Positions 45,013-55,616 of a stretch of 64,000 nt of DNA are shown piece after piece; position 1 is the stretch's first letter, and every line of letters starts with the position of its first letter. The notes under the pieces are model-generated. The model ran no database searches and was not told where the DNA came from. It was given only the letters and a program-made list of their open reading frames with translations. A program made the position numbers and the translations under genes. This stretch comes from Siphonodentalium dalli. Lineage: Eukaryota > Mollusca > Scaphopoda > Gadilida > Siphonodentaliidae. The stretch covers positions 142,575,450-142,639,449 of the forward strand of contig CP136063.1 in NCBI GenBank assembly GCA_032622095.1, given 5' to 3'.

Positions 45013-45016
45013 TTAA

Positions 45017-45415
45017 TCCCCAGTTCCTAAATATCTATACTAGACATATATTCTAAAAATCATTCCTGGACCACCACAAAGCCGGCAACAGATTGAATTC
45101 CGATGTAACAGTTTCTAGCCAGTGTTGTTAGTAGTAATGTTACCCAGGTAAATAAAATACCACCCGTTGCCCTTGATCAAACCTGATCAAAAAGTTACAA
45201 CTTACACGGTCCACACTCGATCGAGGCTGCATGCACTAAACAAATTCTATATCTACTCCTGAAAAGGGTTTGGAAGTGTTTCTGATACCTACTCAGGAAT
45301 ACTTCCAAACTTTTATTGCGTCAAATGAGTTCAGTCCTTTTGTTCATGATATGATTATCCTTTCGACTCCTATCCTGGCACTTATATATTTTTATGTAAT
45401 ACATTATATGATCCC
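45017..45415. other. Spacer, possibly 5' UTR of the following LINE
   Basis: No coding sense. A GTTTGGAAGTGTTTCTGATA / ATTCCTGAG..ACTTCCAAAC type inverted pair lies at about 45268-45312. The CR1-like LINE's first usable ATG is at 45416. Confidence 0.4.
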
Positions 45416-46447
45416 ATGGGGATAACACTAGTTGATTATCGTGCTAGGATAGGAACATTTAATTGTTCGCTAGGAAAAACAAAGCAGTTCACTCAAAATT
45501 TGAATCAAAAGCGACAATTTCTATTCCATCGTTTACATAATGTCAGTTTTCTTCTCATTATTGGCTTATTGATTATTCTTTCGGGTGATGTTCAAGAACA
45601 CCCTGGACCAAACGTGAATCAGCCTGTTATATCGGTATTCCACAACAATATAAGAAGCATTCGATATAAACTATCTCTAATTAATGACATTTTAAGCGAA
45701 AATTTTGACGTTATTTGTTTTTCTGAAACTCACTTATGTGAATCTTATCCTTCTAGCGAGCTACGAATCCCTGCATACTCAGAGCCTATTCGGAAAGATA
45801 GGGACCAATTCGGAGGGGGGATATGTATGTATATTTCCTCCAGTCTGTCATTCAGACATCGTGTGGACTTGGAAACCGACGATAGTATATGGATCGAAAT
45901 TTTGTCTAAAAAAAGATGCTATTTAATTGGATTGTCATATAGATCTGAACAATTCGCCAGCCTAACCTACTGGGATGAACTTGAAAGCTCGATTGAAAAA
46001 GCCCTGGAAACCAGCAATCCAATGGTACTAGTAGGTGATTTTAATTCTAATATGCTACAAACAAACTCCAAGTTATCAGATATTAAGTCACGGAAACATC
46101 TCCGAAATTTGATTGTTAACCCAACCCGAGTAACCGCTACCACTCAGACTCTATTAGACCCAATACTAGTAAGCGATAATGTTGTTTGTCACGATGCTGA
46201 TACGATTGACTTGTCTATTTCTGACCACTTCGGGGTTTATGCAGTTTTATCATTTGATTTTGAATTAAATACTTTATTCAAGCGAACCGTTTGGAATTAC
46301 AAAAAGGGCAATTTTGATAAGGCTCGTAGTTTGATCCAGGCCGTCGAGTGGCATCACTTATTGCACCCACTCTCAATTGATGATGCTGTTAACACTTTCA
46401 CAGAAATGTTCTTGGATATAATTAAAAAAAACTACTCCCACCAGTGA
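45416..46447 (+). pseudogene. CR1-like LINE endonuclease domain with 2A-like leader
   Basis: 343 codons. Residues 1-43 form a basic leader. Residues 44-56 are hydrophobic, followed by GDVQEHPGP (57-65), a variant of the 2A ribosome-skipping motif (normally DxExNPGP; the Asn is His here). Then the endonuclease/exonuclease/phosphatase fold: NNIRS (77-81), CFSETHL with E104, GGGICMY, SYR (174-176), VLVGDFN (204-210, D208 and N210) and SDHFGV with D270 and H271. All catalytic-type residues of an APE-like nuclease are present. The domain nicks target DNA to prime reverse transcription. The frame ends 4 residues after a shift in an A7 tract; the correct continuation is in the next frame. The first ATG may not be the native start. 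Confidence 0.8.
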
Positions 46448-47221
46448 GGTGTCAATCAGACCTAATGATAAAATATGGTTTAACTCTGATATAAGAAGAG
46501 AGTTACGTCGTAGAGATCGAGCCAGGAGAACGTTTATTAAAAGTCAGAAATGTTCAGATCTTGATAACTTTAAGAGAATTAGAAACAAAGTTAACAACAT
46601 GATAAAATATGCAAAGAGTTCATTTGAATCAAACCTACAAAACAATATCGAAAGATCCAACTCTCCGAAGTTTTTTTGGAAAGTAGCCAGCAACTTGATG
46701 GGGAAAAACAGATGTTCTACTATTCCTCCCCTATATGATAAAGATAACAACTCCAACACGAATCAAGCACCCGTTATAGTTAATGATACAGAGAAAGCCA
46801 TCCTAATTAATGATACCTTCATAAACAATGGGAAAATCGACAACGAACCTTACTGTTTCCCTGATTTTGCTACACAATGTGACAGTACCATATCATCGGT
46901 GACTATTGATAAAAACAATATTCTCCGAGAAATCAGGTCTCTCAAGATTAATAAAGCCCACGGTCATGATGGAATAAACGCCAGAATGCTGAAGGAGACT
47001 GCTGATGCCATTGTGGAACCTCTTTATATAATTTACAAAAAATCGCGGGATACTTGTACATTCCCCATGCCATGGAAACAAGCAAATGTCATTCCAATTT
47101 TCAAAAAAGGTGATCCTGCTGATGCAGGTAATTACCGCCCAATATCCCTTTTATGCTGTGTTGGGAAAATACTTGAAAAATTAGTCTTGAAAACTTTAAC
47201 TCAACATTTTGAAATCAACCA
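46422..47221 (+). pseudogene. CR1-like LINE linker and RT N-terminal part
   Basis: The frame is entered after the A7 shift; there is no native ATG, and the open frame runs into the linker from about 46422. Recognisable pieces: WFNSDIRRELRRRDRARRTF (linker), YAKSSFESNLQNNIERSNS, then FWKVASNLMG. The RT fingers follow: SLKINKAHGHDGINARMLK, FPMPWKQANVIPIFKKGDP and NYRPISLLCCVGKILEKLV. The order and spacing are those of CR1-group elements. Towards 47220 the frame changes again, just before the GFLPGHST segment. Confidence 0.8.
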
Positions 47222-48352
47222 GGCTTCCTCCCTGGACATAGCACTACATTTTCGTTACTAGAGTTACACCATGACATATGCCGATCTCTCGAATGACATT
47301 TACACACTTGTGCTGTATTTTGTGATGTTTCTAAAGCATTCGAGAGAGTGTGGCACAGAGGACTACTTCTCAAACTTAGGAAGTATGGGGTTACCGGTGA
47401 TCATTTAATTTGGCTCAAGAGTTATTTAATGGACAGAGAGCAAAGGGTAATTTTGAATAACACTGCATCCCCTTTCAGAACACTTTCAGCTGGAGTCCCC
47501 CAGGGCTCTGTGATCGGACCTTACTTGTTCCTCATATGATATAATGTTAATGATATTCACCAAGATTTAGAATCCCTGACTAGACTCTATGCTGATGATA
47601 CATGCATCACCACAGCGGAAACTGATCCGATCCATCTTGTTACTAAAGTCAACAATGACTTGGACAAACTTACCGATTGGTCCAAAAAATGGCTTGTCAA
47701 TTTCAACCCCACCAAAACTACCCTGATAAGATTTCAAATATCTCCCCAAAAGGAATCCCCAACATTCTCCCCAATCCTTTTTGGTGGCACCCAACTCGAG
47801 GAAACGGTCTCACAAAAACACTTAGGTTTAAACTTTCAATCCAACTTAGGGTGGGACATTCAAATAAATGATATAGTAACTCGTGTTTCTGATCGATTAG
47901 CCATGCTTAGAAAAATTAAATATAAACTTAGTCGCAAATCCTTAAATCTAATGTACACATCTTACATTCTTCCTCTTATGGGTTATGGAGATATTATCTG
48001 GGACTGTGCTCCAGACTCCCTTCTAAATACGCTAGACAAATTACACATAGATGCGGCTCGAACTGTATCGGGCTTAACTCGCTCGTGTGCTATACATAAA
48101 TTATTTACAGAATTGTGTTGGCAATCACTGCAAGAACGAAGAAAATTTCATAAATTCAAAATGTTCAACCGAATCCAAGCTGGAGACGCTCCGAAATATT
48201 TGACTGATATATTACCTGCGCGTTACGGAGACAACACAAACTATCCTTCCAGATATCCCTACCGATTTAACTCTTTATCTAGAAAGGCTGAATATTATAA
48301 TAAATCGTTCGTTCCTTCAATGATTATCCAGTGGAACAAATTCCTAGAGTGA
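47222..48352 (+). pseudogene. CR1-like LINE RT palm and thumb
   Basis: One frame throughout, with two in-frame stops. Motif A is CDVSKAFERVWH (Asp codon at 47324-47326), motif B is GVPQGSVIGP (about 47490), and motif C is LYADDT with both catalytic aspartates (YADD at 47588-47599). A TGA lies 10 codons before motif A and a TGA shortly after motif B. Downstream the frame is open for 230 codons (47660-48352): WSKKWLVNFNPTKTTLI, KHLGLNFQSNLGWDIQ, YILPLMGYGDIIWDC, RSCAIHKLFTEL and IIQWNKFL. The active-site residues are therefore intact, but translation is not possible through the stops. Confidence 0.8.
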
Positions 48353-48428
48353 CGATAAAGGCAATAAGAAGAAAATAAATAAAGATAATATAGAGAAAAA
48401 AATAGCTGCTATGTTTGTTGTATTGAAA

Positions 48429-48722
48429 CCGCCTCCTTTCTACCTAGTTGGAAGCCGAGAAAGGAACATACTACACGCCAAATTGCGAAATAACTGTAGT
48501 AATCTTAATTTTGATAAGCATATCAATCATATTTCCGATTCGCCGAAATGCTGTTGCGGTGCACCAGAGGAAACAGCATAATACTTTTTCTTCGAATGTC
48601 CTTACTTTATTCATGAAAGATTAAAACTGTTTGATAGTATATCTAAACTAGGCGTACTACACTTGACCATTGGGAACATACTTTTCGGCTCCACACATGA
48701 GACTGAGCAAATAAATTGCTAG
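48429..48722 (+). pseudogene. CR1-like LINE C-terminal zinc knuckle
   Basis: After a short A-rich slippage zone (48353-48428), a new frame gives RNILHAKLRNNCSNLN, CCCGAPEETA, a stop, then YFFFECPYFIHERLKLFD, and terminates at TAG 48720-48722. The Cx1CG..E..H..C knuckle is the usual end of CR1/Jockey ORF2 proteins and probably helps bind the element RNA or target. The stop replaces the residues around the expected His. Too broken to be a separate gene; it is the end of the element above. Confidence 0.75.
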
Positions 48723-50205
48723 TTATTCATTTTTGCTCAAAAGTATATAATAGAAACCGTACGATTTAATGATTAATAGTGTATTAAACCTAGCGAATGG
48801 AAATGGTATTATATAAATTAGGAAACAAAATATCACATCATCGATCGAAGGCCCACAATCATACCCTCATTCTGACGCAAACAGTACACTTTGACATCTT
48901 AACGTGTACCCCACTTTACTATCATATTTTAATCACACAAGTGTTGATTGTATACCTTTTATTATATGTATTGCAGGCAGGAAGCCTAACTGTTTTTGTT
49001 AATTGTCAATTGTTTGTTGGAAAGGGGCGTCAATAAGTTAGCAATAACTTGTGCCCCAATCCAATTAGCTATTCTTTGCTAATAAAATATGTTTAAACTA
49101 ACAAATTCTGGCTGCTAATTTGTTTATATGGACCAAATTTATACAAATAGTGGGCTAAAACACATGTTAACACTGAGCATTATAGTATATAAATTATTTT
49201 GCACGTTCCGTCTGACCAAGCTAATTGATCCAAAGATTGACCAGACTCGTCTTGACTGTGATCGAGGTTTCGTCGCTCCATGTTGTACACGCCGTCATTA
49301 CAATAGCAATAGAAGGGAAGTCACTCTAATCTATTGTTTTGGCAGAATTCGACGATCGAGTACACCCTTATAACCTTGAGTTTGCCAACCGCGCAAATTA
49401 AGAAACAAAACACTTAGTAAACACAATAAACGAAACTGCGTGTAGCCTATATGTTGTCAAATAAAAATAAAATCAAATCGTGAATTAATTTTACTTCATT
49501 CATGCATGCAGTTAGCGTATATTAAGATGCCAATTCGGGTTCCAACCATTTTCAATGATCCCGAAAACAAGCCACGTGGCAAAAGGGACGAAATTGTATG
49601 GAGTTTGCCTGTCAATCAAGGCTTGCAGGAATATACCATAACAAAGAAGGGGACTATCGTTTTAAACCAGATGAATTGCACTTAAGTGCAAATGAATTAC
49701 ACTTAAGCATTTCCCCCATCTTTGTCTTTCCCAGTTAGATTTTGTTTTTATTTAAATTTTTCTATCTTATTATAATTGTCAGTCGTCTGGGGCATAAACT
49801 GTCCAACAGTAACCTATAATAATGGGTCACTGTTGGGCAGTCCACGCATCAGATGAACAGAATTGTTACTACCATTTGTTTGTGACCTGAACATTGACCC
49901 CCACTCGAGCAGTTTCTAATAATCATAGCATAATTAACGTTTCAAGATCGATACGACAAGAGTGATGTATCGTATGTATATACTTATTACGAGCAATTCC
50001 AGATGATCATGCCCGAAAACCGAATAGGAGATATGAGATATTTTCTAATTTTCTGAATTGTACTGTATATCTAGTCACCTCGATGTGACAATGTGCTTTT
50101 GTACACTCGTCTTGTTTCATTTATAGGCAGGAATGATCATTTATTTATCTGTATTTATTTATACTTATTCAAACTTATTTATACAGAGAGCGACTTAGGT
50201 AAAGT
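48723..50205. other. No gene seen; contains short palindromes
   Basis: AT-rich. GCACTTAAGTGC at about 49678-49689 is a perfect 12 bp palindrome, followed by another CACTTAAG word. An inverted pair of about 16 bp (ACTGTCCAACAGTAAC / GTCACTGTTGGGCAGT) spans 49798-49842. No coding domain. Confidence 0.5.
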
Positions 50206-51301
50206 TCAATTTGAGAATCGTTTAGACAACAATATAAATTTTTGAACCCTCAGAAATATATCGATATTCTCTTCTAGTGATAGTTCGCTGTTTCCATGTA
50301 ACAGGGTTGCTATGCCTGGTCGGGTTATTAATCCTGCGAAGCACATATTTCTTTCAACAGAGAATCTGCGACAATAAGAAGAAAATGTTCTGCCGTTTCT
50401 TCGGCACCACATATATGCATAAAGGGCTATCTCTCAAATGATTACTGTGAATATCATGATTTAAATTAATGCATTCCAATCTTAGTCGACAATGGTATAT
50501 ATGGCTTGCTCTCGTATATGCGAATTCCAGATATCGAGGACGTTCTTTGATATCGCTATTCAGAAAAACTTTAAAGTCTGAGAGTGTTTCACAGTTCCTC
50601 GCTTCTGGTTTTAACATGTTCCAAATATTGATTGATCGTGGAAGGAAGAATTTCTGATAAGTAACTGAGTTGCAGAAGGGTACTCTAAGGTCATCTGATC
50701 TCGTGTCATATCCACTTGTACGCGATACTTTATTCGGAACAGCATTGTATAAGTAATGGGGAGTGATTGTTTTCGTCATTTTAAAATATAGTACAAGTTT
50801 AGAATGTTCTCTCCGTTTTGATAATGTGTCCCACCCAACTTCTTGGAGAACTATGTCTTTATTACAACTTCTAGTCCCACCGGTTACTAGTCTAGCTGCT
50901 TCATATTGAATATCTTCTAAAGAATCGGCTTCTTCGCCTGTACAATTGTCCCATACTGAGGAAGCATATTCCAAGACAGGTCGAATATAAGACAAATAGA
51001 TTATTTCTAAAGTTCTTCTGTCAAGGATAAATATATATATCCTCAGTATGTACATTCTTTTGGTCGCTCGGTTTTCAATATCTTCTGTATGGTCTTTCCA
51101 TTTTCCCTGCCGGTTGAATGTCAGACCCAAATGTTTATGTGTTTCCACCTCATCTATGCTCTCGTTGACCATGTTTAACACTGGTTGGTGTATGGGTATT
51201 TGTTTCCATGATACAAGCAAGGATTCTGTTTTCAATGGGTTGAATTTAACTGCCCAGGTCTTCGACCAGTTGAATATTTTGTGTAGGTCTGAATTTATCA
51301 C
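50206..51301 (-). pseudogene. LINE post-palm region and zinc knuckle (minus strand)
   Basis: WSKTWAVKFNPLKTESLLVS, KHLGLTFNRQGKWKDH, YIRPVLEYASSVWDNCTG, DIQYEAARLVTGGTRSC and HIYHCRLRLECINLNHD. The knuckle follows across a frameshift near 50400: DSPLC, then a second frame from about 50390 with VERNMCFAGL ending at 50206. The 315-codon frame is the longest intact piece of this family in the window. Segment order equals 29714-30606, so both are probably members of one clade. Confidence 0.8.
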
Positions 51302-51324
51302 ATCTGCAGCAATTATGGGATCTT

Positions 51325-51910
51325 CTATAGCAATATAAAGTGATGTATCATCCGCAAATAAAGTATGTTACATGTAATTCCATCGACTATGTCGTTTATA
51401 TACACGAAAAAGAGAAGATGGCCGAGTATGGATAATTGAGGCACTCCTGTTTTAACTTCTTTCCATGGAGAATTAAAATTAGAAATTGTTACTCTTTGGT
51501 GTCTATTTTCGAGATAATTTTCCAAGAGTTTTAAAATCTTCCCTGTTATACCCATTCTTTTAAGCTTGAAAATGAGACCCCGGTGCCAAACTTTGTCAAA
51601 AGCCTTGCTTATATCCCAGAATACACCCATTATTTCCTTCCCGTCATTAAGGGCTGATATAATATAATAATAAATATCAATTAATTGGAATACGGTGCTA
51701 TCATTCGGTGTAAATCCTGACTGTAGGTCGCTTAAAAGCTTATTCGTTCGAAGGTGTTTCGATATATGATAGAACAGGCATTTTTCAAAAACCTTAGAAA
51801 GACAACTAAGCAAAGATACTGGTCGATAATTGGATGGATTGCTGGGATCTCCCTTTTTGAAAATTGGGCATACGTTTGCTTTTTTCCATTCTAATGGAAA
51901 GTACGATTTT
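51325..51910 (-). pseudogene. LINE RT palm (minus strand)
   Basis: SCLSKVFEKCLFYHISKHL, LQSGFTPNDSTVFQLID, motif A FWDISKAFDKVWHRGL (Asp at residue 67 of the 162-codon frame), NRHQRVTI and motif B GVPQLSILGHLLF (usually GVPQGSILGPLLF; two substitutions). A frameshift then moves motif C to another frame: FADD is encoded at 51347-51358. The two catalytic aspartates survive, but the substituted motif B and the shift make this copy non-functional. Confidence 0.8.
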
Positions 51911-52620
51911 TCAATGAAAATCTTGAAAGCAAATGCTAGTAGTTTGGTTAGCGATATAGAACAATTTTTTAAAAACGTTGGGACTAATACCGCCGTAACC
52001 GGCCGCTTTAGATGTTTTGATTGAGTTTAAACTTTCTAGTACACGTTCATAAGTTATTTGAATTTCGTCTAAGCGTTCATTCGTCAACCAATCAAAGAGG
52101 GGTAACTCTAACTTATCTTCATCGGGTATGGAGGATATTTTACAAAAGTAATTATTTAATAAATCTGCCTTTTCATCTTGTCCGGTTATTACAATCTGGT
52201 CTGTTTTCAGGGCTGGTATTGGCTCAGATTCCGGTTTAAGGAGGTGGTTTAATGTTTTCCACCAGAGTGAGGAATCAGTGAAACAACTACCCAGTATTGA
52301 CTGCGTTTTCTCCAGAGACTTTTGCTTGGAACGTCTAATTTTTGTTATAATTTCATTTCTTATCTTTTTATAATTATTCCACGCTTCGACGGTACCTTTT
52401 TGTTTGGCCAAATTGTACAAACGTTTCCTTTGTCTCATAAGTTTACGTAGCTCACATGTTAACCAATCAGGCTCATTTTGTCGAATTAATACCTGTTTAT
52501 TTGGTATATATAGGTTCGCGATGTCTGTTATTTTTTTTCGTTAGAGCTTCTGCTATTTCTTCAGATCGAATTGCTGAAAGATCACTCTTAAAGTCCCACG
52601 CATTAAACGCATTATTCATG
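51911..52620 (-). pseudogene. LINE linker and RT fingers (minus strand)
   Basis: From 52620 downward: WDFKSDLSAIRSEEIAEAL, QNEPDWLTCELRKLMRQRK, GTVEAWNNYKKIRNEIITK, then KTSKAAGYGGISPNVFKK, the start of the RT domain (usually KAxGxDGIxPxxLK; here D is G, a damaged residue). The frame is lost near 51950, before the FKxGD block, which is visible in another frame near 51855. No native start codon is included. Confidence 0.75.
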
Positions 52621-53335
52621 AGTTACGGCCCTTTTTCGACTTAGAATTTGACCGTCTGTTAACAGTTTTGGTTTCCGACCGATAACTCCAGTTTGAATTA
52701 TTTGATCTGAACCAAAGTTGGTATGTGTATTTCCCAACTAAAGATACAGGCCAAGTTCGAATATGGGTTCCGTCCAATTATTTTTACATGAATTACGGCC
52801 CTTTTTCGACTTAGAATTTGACCGCGACTGTTAACATTTTTGGTTTCCGACCGATAACTCCAGTTTGGATTATTTGATTTAAACCAAAGTTGGTATGTGT
52901 ATTTCCCAGCTAAAACTACAGGCCAAGTTCGAATGTGGGTTCCGTCCAATTATTTTTACATGAGTTACGGCCCTTTTTCGACTTAGAATTTGACCGTCTG
53001 TTAACAATTTTGGTTTCCGACCGATAACTCCAGTTTGGATTATTTGATCTGAACCAAAGTTGGTATGTGTATTTCCCAGCTAAAGATACAGGCCAAGTTC
53101 GAATAGGGGTTCCGTCCAGTTATTTTTTACATGAGTTACGGCCCTTTTTCAACTTAGAATTTGACCAATTTCATAACATTTTGGTTTCCGACTCATAACT
53201 CCAGTTTTTACGATTTCAGCTGAACCAAAACTGGTATGTGTATTTCCCAGCTAAAACTACAGGCCAAGTTTGTCTAATTATTTTTACATGAGTTATGGCC
53301 ATTTTTCGACTTAGAATTTGACCACATTTTGCATT
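52617..53335. repeat. Tandem repeat, about 170 bp period, four units plus a partial
   Basis: Units begin at about 52617, 52789, 52961, 53130 and 53287 with TGAGTTACGGCCCTTTTTCG and contain GACCGATAACTCCAGTTTG and AAAGTTGGTATGTGTATTTC. Spacing is 172, 172, 169 and 157 bp; later units are more diverged. Satellite-like, lying exactly between two minus-strand LINE fragments. Confidence 0.85.
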
Positions 53336-53389
53336 GAAATTAGGGGTATAACAGATTTTCTTCAAATGTAAGCTCAAAGTATTATCTTA

Positions 53390-54475
53390 TTTGCGATAGT
53401 ACAATTCGAAATGGCTAAAGGGCGTATTTTGCCACGCCGTAGCGATGCCCTTGTTTCAATTTATTAAAGCTGTAATCGCTTCTACTGTAAATAGGGAATA
53501 AGTTATCTCGTTCTGATTTAAAATATGGGCAGTCTATCAAATAGTGGAGTTCATCAGCAATAGTGTCACTATGGCATAATGAGCAAATGCGTTCATTTCT
53601 TGGTATATTATTCCATATTCCAGCCTCCACCGGTAATGCATTATTTCGAGTGCTAAATCGGACAAGATCAGTTACAAATGTGTAATTTTGGCCTCTCAAG
53701 TAACTTTCAAATTTTGGTTTGGTTTTTATAATGGCATATAATGAGTTTTTTCTAGACAATTGTAGTTCACCATGCCAGGTCTGAATAAACTGGTCATTCA
53801 ACAACTTTATAATTTCGGTTTGGAGCATATTTAAATCACATGTTTTCTGATAGTTCCATGAGTAGCTTTTGCCACAATGATCAAAAATTCTCTTGACCCC
53901 GAGGATCCATGGTATTTTTGTTTCACTGTATGTCAAGTAGTTGCAAGATAGCCAGTATATAGTATTTGAAAACTTGGACTTTCTGCCTATGATCATGGAG
54001 CTCCAAAATTTAAGGATTTTCGTTTTAATAATGATATCACTGGCTTGCGATCGGTCTCACCGTAGACCATATAATTTGGAGTTGATGATTTCATGCATAC
54101 AAGTAGCTTACATAATTTAAGGTGAACCCGCTCAATGCTAATATTATTGTATATGCCCCATATCTCACAACGGTATGTAAGAATGGGAACTATTTTTCTA
54201 TCAAACAATTCGAACATGGTTTTAATCGATATGTCATTTTTTCTGCCAACTGATAATGCTTTCTCGCAGATCTTTTCATTGGCATAGTTAAAAGAACCAG
54301 TTGCACTGAAATATACTCCCAGATAACAGAAATGTTCTACAAACTCTATTCTAGAATTTTGGTAATAAATAGCTGGGTAATTTTCCGGTTTTCTCCTTGA
54401 AAAATACATAAGTTTAGTTTACTTTACATTCACTTTTAATTTCCATACATCACAATAATCGGAGAAACAAATTTA
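53390..54475 (-). pseudogene. LINE ORF2 C-terminal half (minus strand)
   Basis: Two frames joined near 53995. The upstream one (54475-53993) has YCDVWKLKVNV, VEHFCYLGVYFSATGSFNYA, IVPILTYRCEIWGIYNN and SSTPNYMVYGE. The downstream one (53996-53415, 193 codons) has WNYQKTCDLNM, YLRGQNYTFVTDLVRFSTRN and NALPVEAGIWNNIPRNERIC, then LCHSDTIADELHYLIDCPYF with the terminal C..C..H..C knuckle. Same family pattern as 30600-31809, which starts at motif C; here the truncation point is just after motif C. No endonuclease or palm. Confidence 0.75.
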
Positions 54476-54877
54476 CGTGTGTCTGTATCCACTGCAAATG
54501 ATCTATCACTAACAGCGTCCAATGTTATCGTTCCCACATGAAGTCATGATAATATAATATGATATGAGTATTTAGTCAAGTGCATTGATACAATGAAAGC
54601 GTTTCTAAGTTTCCAATTTCTTGAAAAAATGTTGATTTGTAAACTAACAGTAGAAGTCAACAAAACAATAAATGCTTTGCCAGCAAACTTTGAGCTGGGA
54701 ATTTCCCGACGTCTTACATAATCTAAAATTTGGCTAGCGACTGATGTTATTTTTACGCATTTAGCGAGCAGCAGTATTAAACCAAGACACAAAGTTAACT
54801 GACGAGCGATGCGCCTTCTTGTAATACCTCTGACGTTTCTCGGTTCATTCAGCATTTCAAAATGGTTTGTTTTTTAT
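54476..54877. other. Spacer with one unassigned minus-strand frame
   Basis: A 103-codon minus-strand frame (54544-54855) shows a hydrophobic run (LCLGLILLLAKCV) but no domain, signal or neighbour that would support a gene. Confidence 0.25.
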
Positions 54878-55249
54878 GGGAGGCCAAATTCACATTTAAT
54901 AATTAATTGCGCTTAAGCGCAATTCATGGTTATATGTACATGTAACTAAACACTTTCACCTGGTGAATAAATAGGTTTATCCATAACTTAACCTTATCTC
55001 CTACATGTATTGACATATCACCTCTTGTTTTCATTGGTTTGGATGGGTAGGGAGCCAGCCTAACTTTATCAAAATGGCTGACTCGCAAAAGTATTATCTT
55101 CTGTTTTAGTTGGGGTATTATCTTCTGCATATATTAGTTGGGGCTACTCGCGATAGCATTACCTTATGTGTTAGTCGGGGCGACTTTGATTTTCTTAAAT
55201 TTTCGAGTATACAGGCACACCATATGAGGGAAGCAAGCCCTCAGTGACA

Positions 55250-55574
55250 CTGAAAGGGTCACTCTCACAAAAAAAAGTGCTGAAGGGTAAACAGGGTTTG
55301 AAAATGTGCTGAAGGGTAAACAGGGTTTGTGATCGGCACGAACACCGTTACTTAAATGTTGTGTTTATGATAGTCTGGCACCCATTAGCAGTTTGTTTTC
55401 AGTACATTTTAATATTCATGGAACGCAAACAATTATTCTCTAACAGAAATCATCGCAGATACGAAAACTGAACGTCCTTTAGAACAACATTTCAAAACAT
55501 GTGTACCCTTCAGCACATTTTGAAAAACATGTGCACCCTTCAGCAAATTTTGTGTGTGAGAGTGACCCCTTCAG
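55250..55574. mobile_element. 325 bp MITE with 11 bp target duplication
   Basis: Flanked by direct repeats CCTCAGTGACA at 55239-55249 and 55575-55585. The ends are inverted repeats (CTGAAAGGGTCACTCTCACA / TGTGAGAGTGACCCCTTCAG). Inside, CTGAAGGGTAAACAGGGTTT occurs twice on the left and GCACCCTTCAGCA-type words twice on the right, so the inner parts are also inverted. A related uninterrupted site (CCATATGAGGTAAGCAAGCC, CAGTGACATCACA) lies at 58663-58705, supporting the insertion boundaries. The TSD length suits Mutator-like elements; no transposase. Confidence 0.7.
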
Positions 55575-55616
55575 CCTCAGTGACACCACATTCTCTTCTT
55601 TTCCAAAAATATTAAA

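Larger units (their letters stand above)
45416..48722 (+). mobile_element. CR1-like LINE, nearly full ORF2, inactivated
   Basis: The most complete retroelement of the window: N-terminal leader with a 2A-like motif, endonuclease, linker, RT palm and thumb, and C-terminal zinc knuckle in the correct order over 3.3 kb. Damage: a one-base shift in an A7 run near 46425, a second frame change near 47220, stops in the RT at about 47294 and 47537, another frame change near 48353-48428 and a stop near 48580. No separate ORF1 was found upstream. A clear tail repeat or target duplication is not visible. Clade assignment (CR1-like) is from the segment pattern. Confidence 0.8.
50206..52620 (-). mobile_element. 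CR1-like LINE, 5'-truncated
   Basis: Minus-strand element running from the endonuclease-RT linker (near 52620) to the zinc knuckle and stop (near 50209). Four frame segments: linker/fingers (51911-52438), fingers/palm (51325-51813), post-palm (50354-51301) and terminus (50206-50400). Its 5' edge coincides with the start of the 170 bp tandem repeat at 52617. No endonuclease is present. Confidence 0.75.

Noticed and set aside
46449-47261. Independent gene starting at GTG 46449
   Set aside because: The frame extends upstream into the A7 slippage site and is the linker and RT of the LINE; the GTG is internal.
52617-53335. CRISPR array
   Set aside because: The period is 170 bp with similarity over the whole unit and no repeat-spacer alternation; the genome is eukaryotic.
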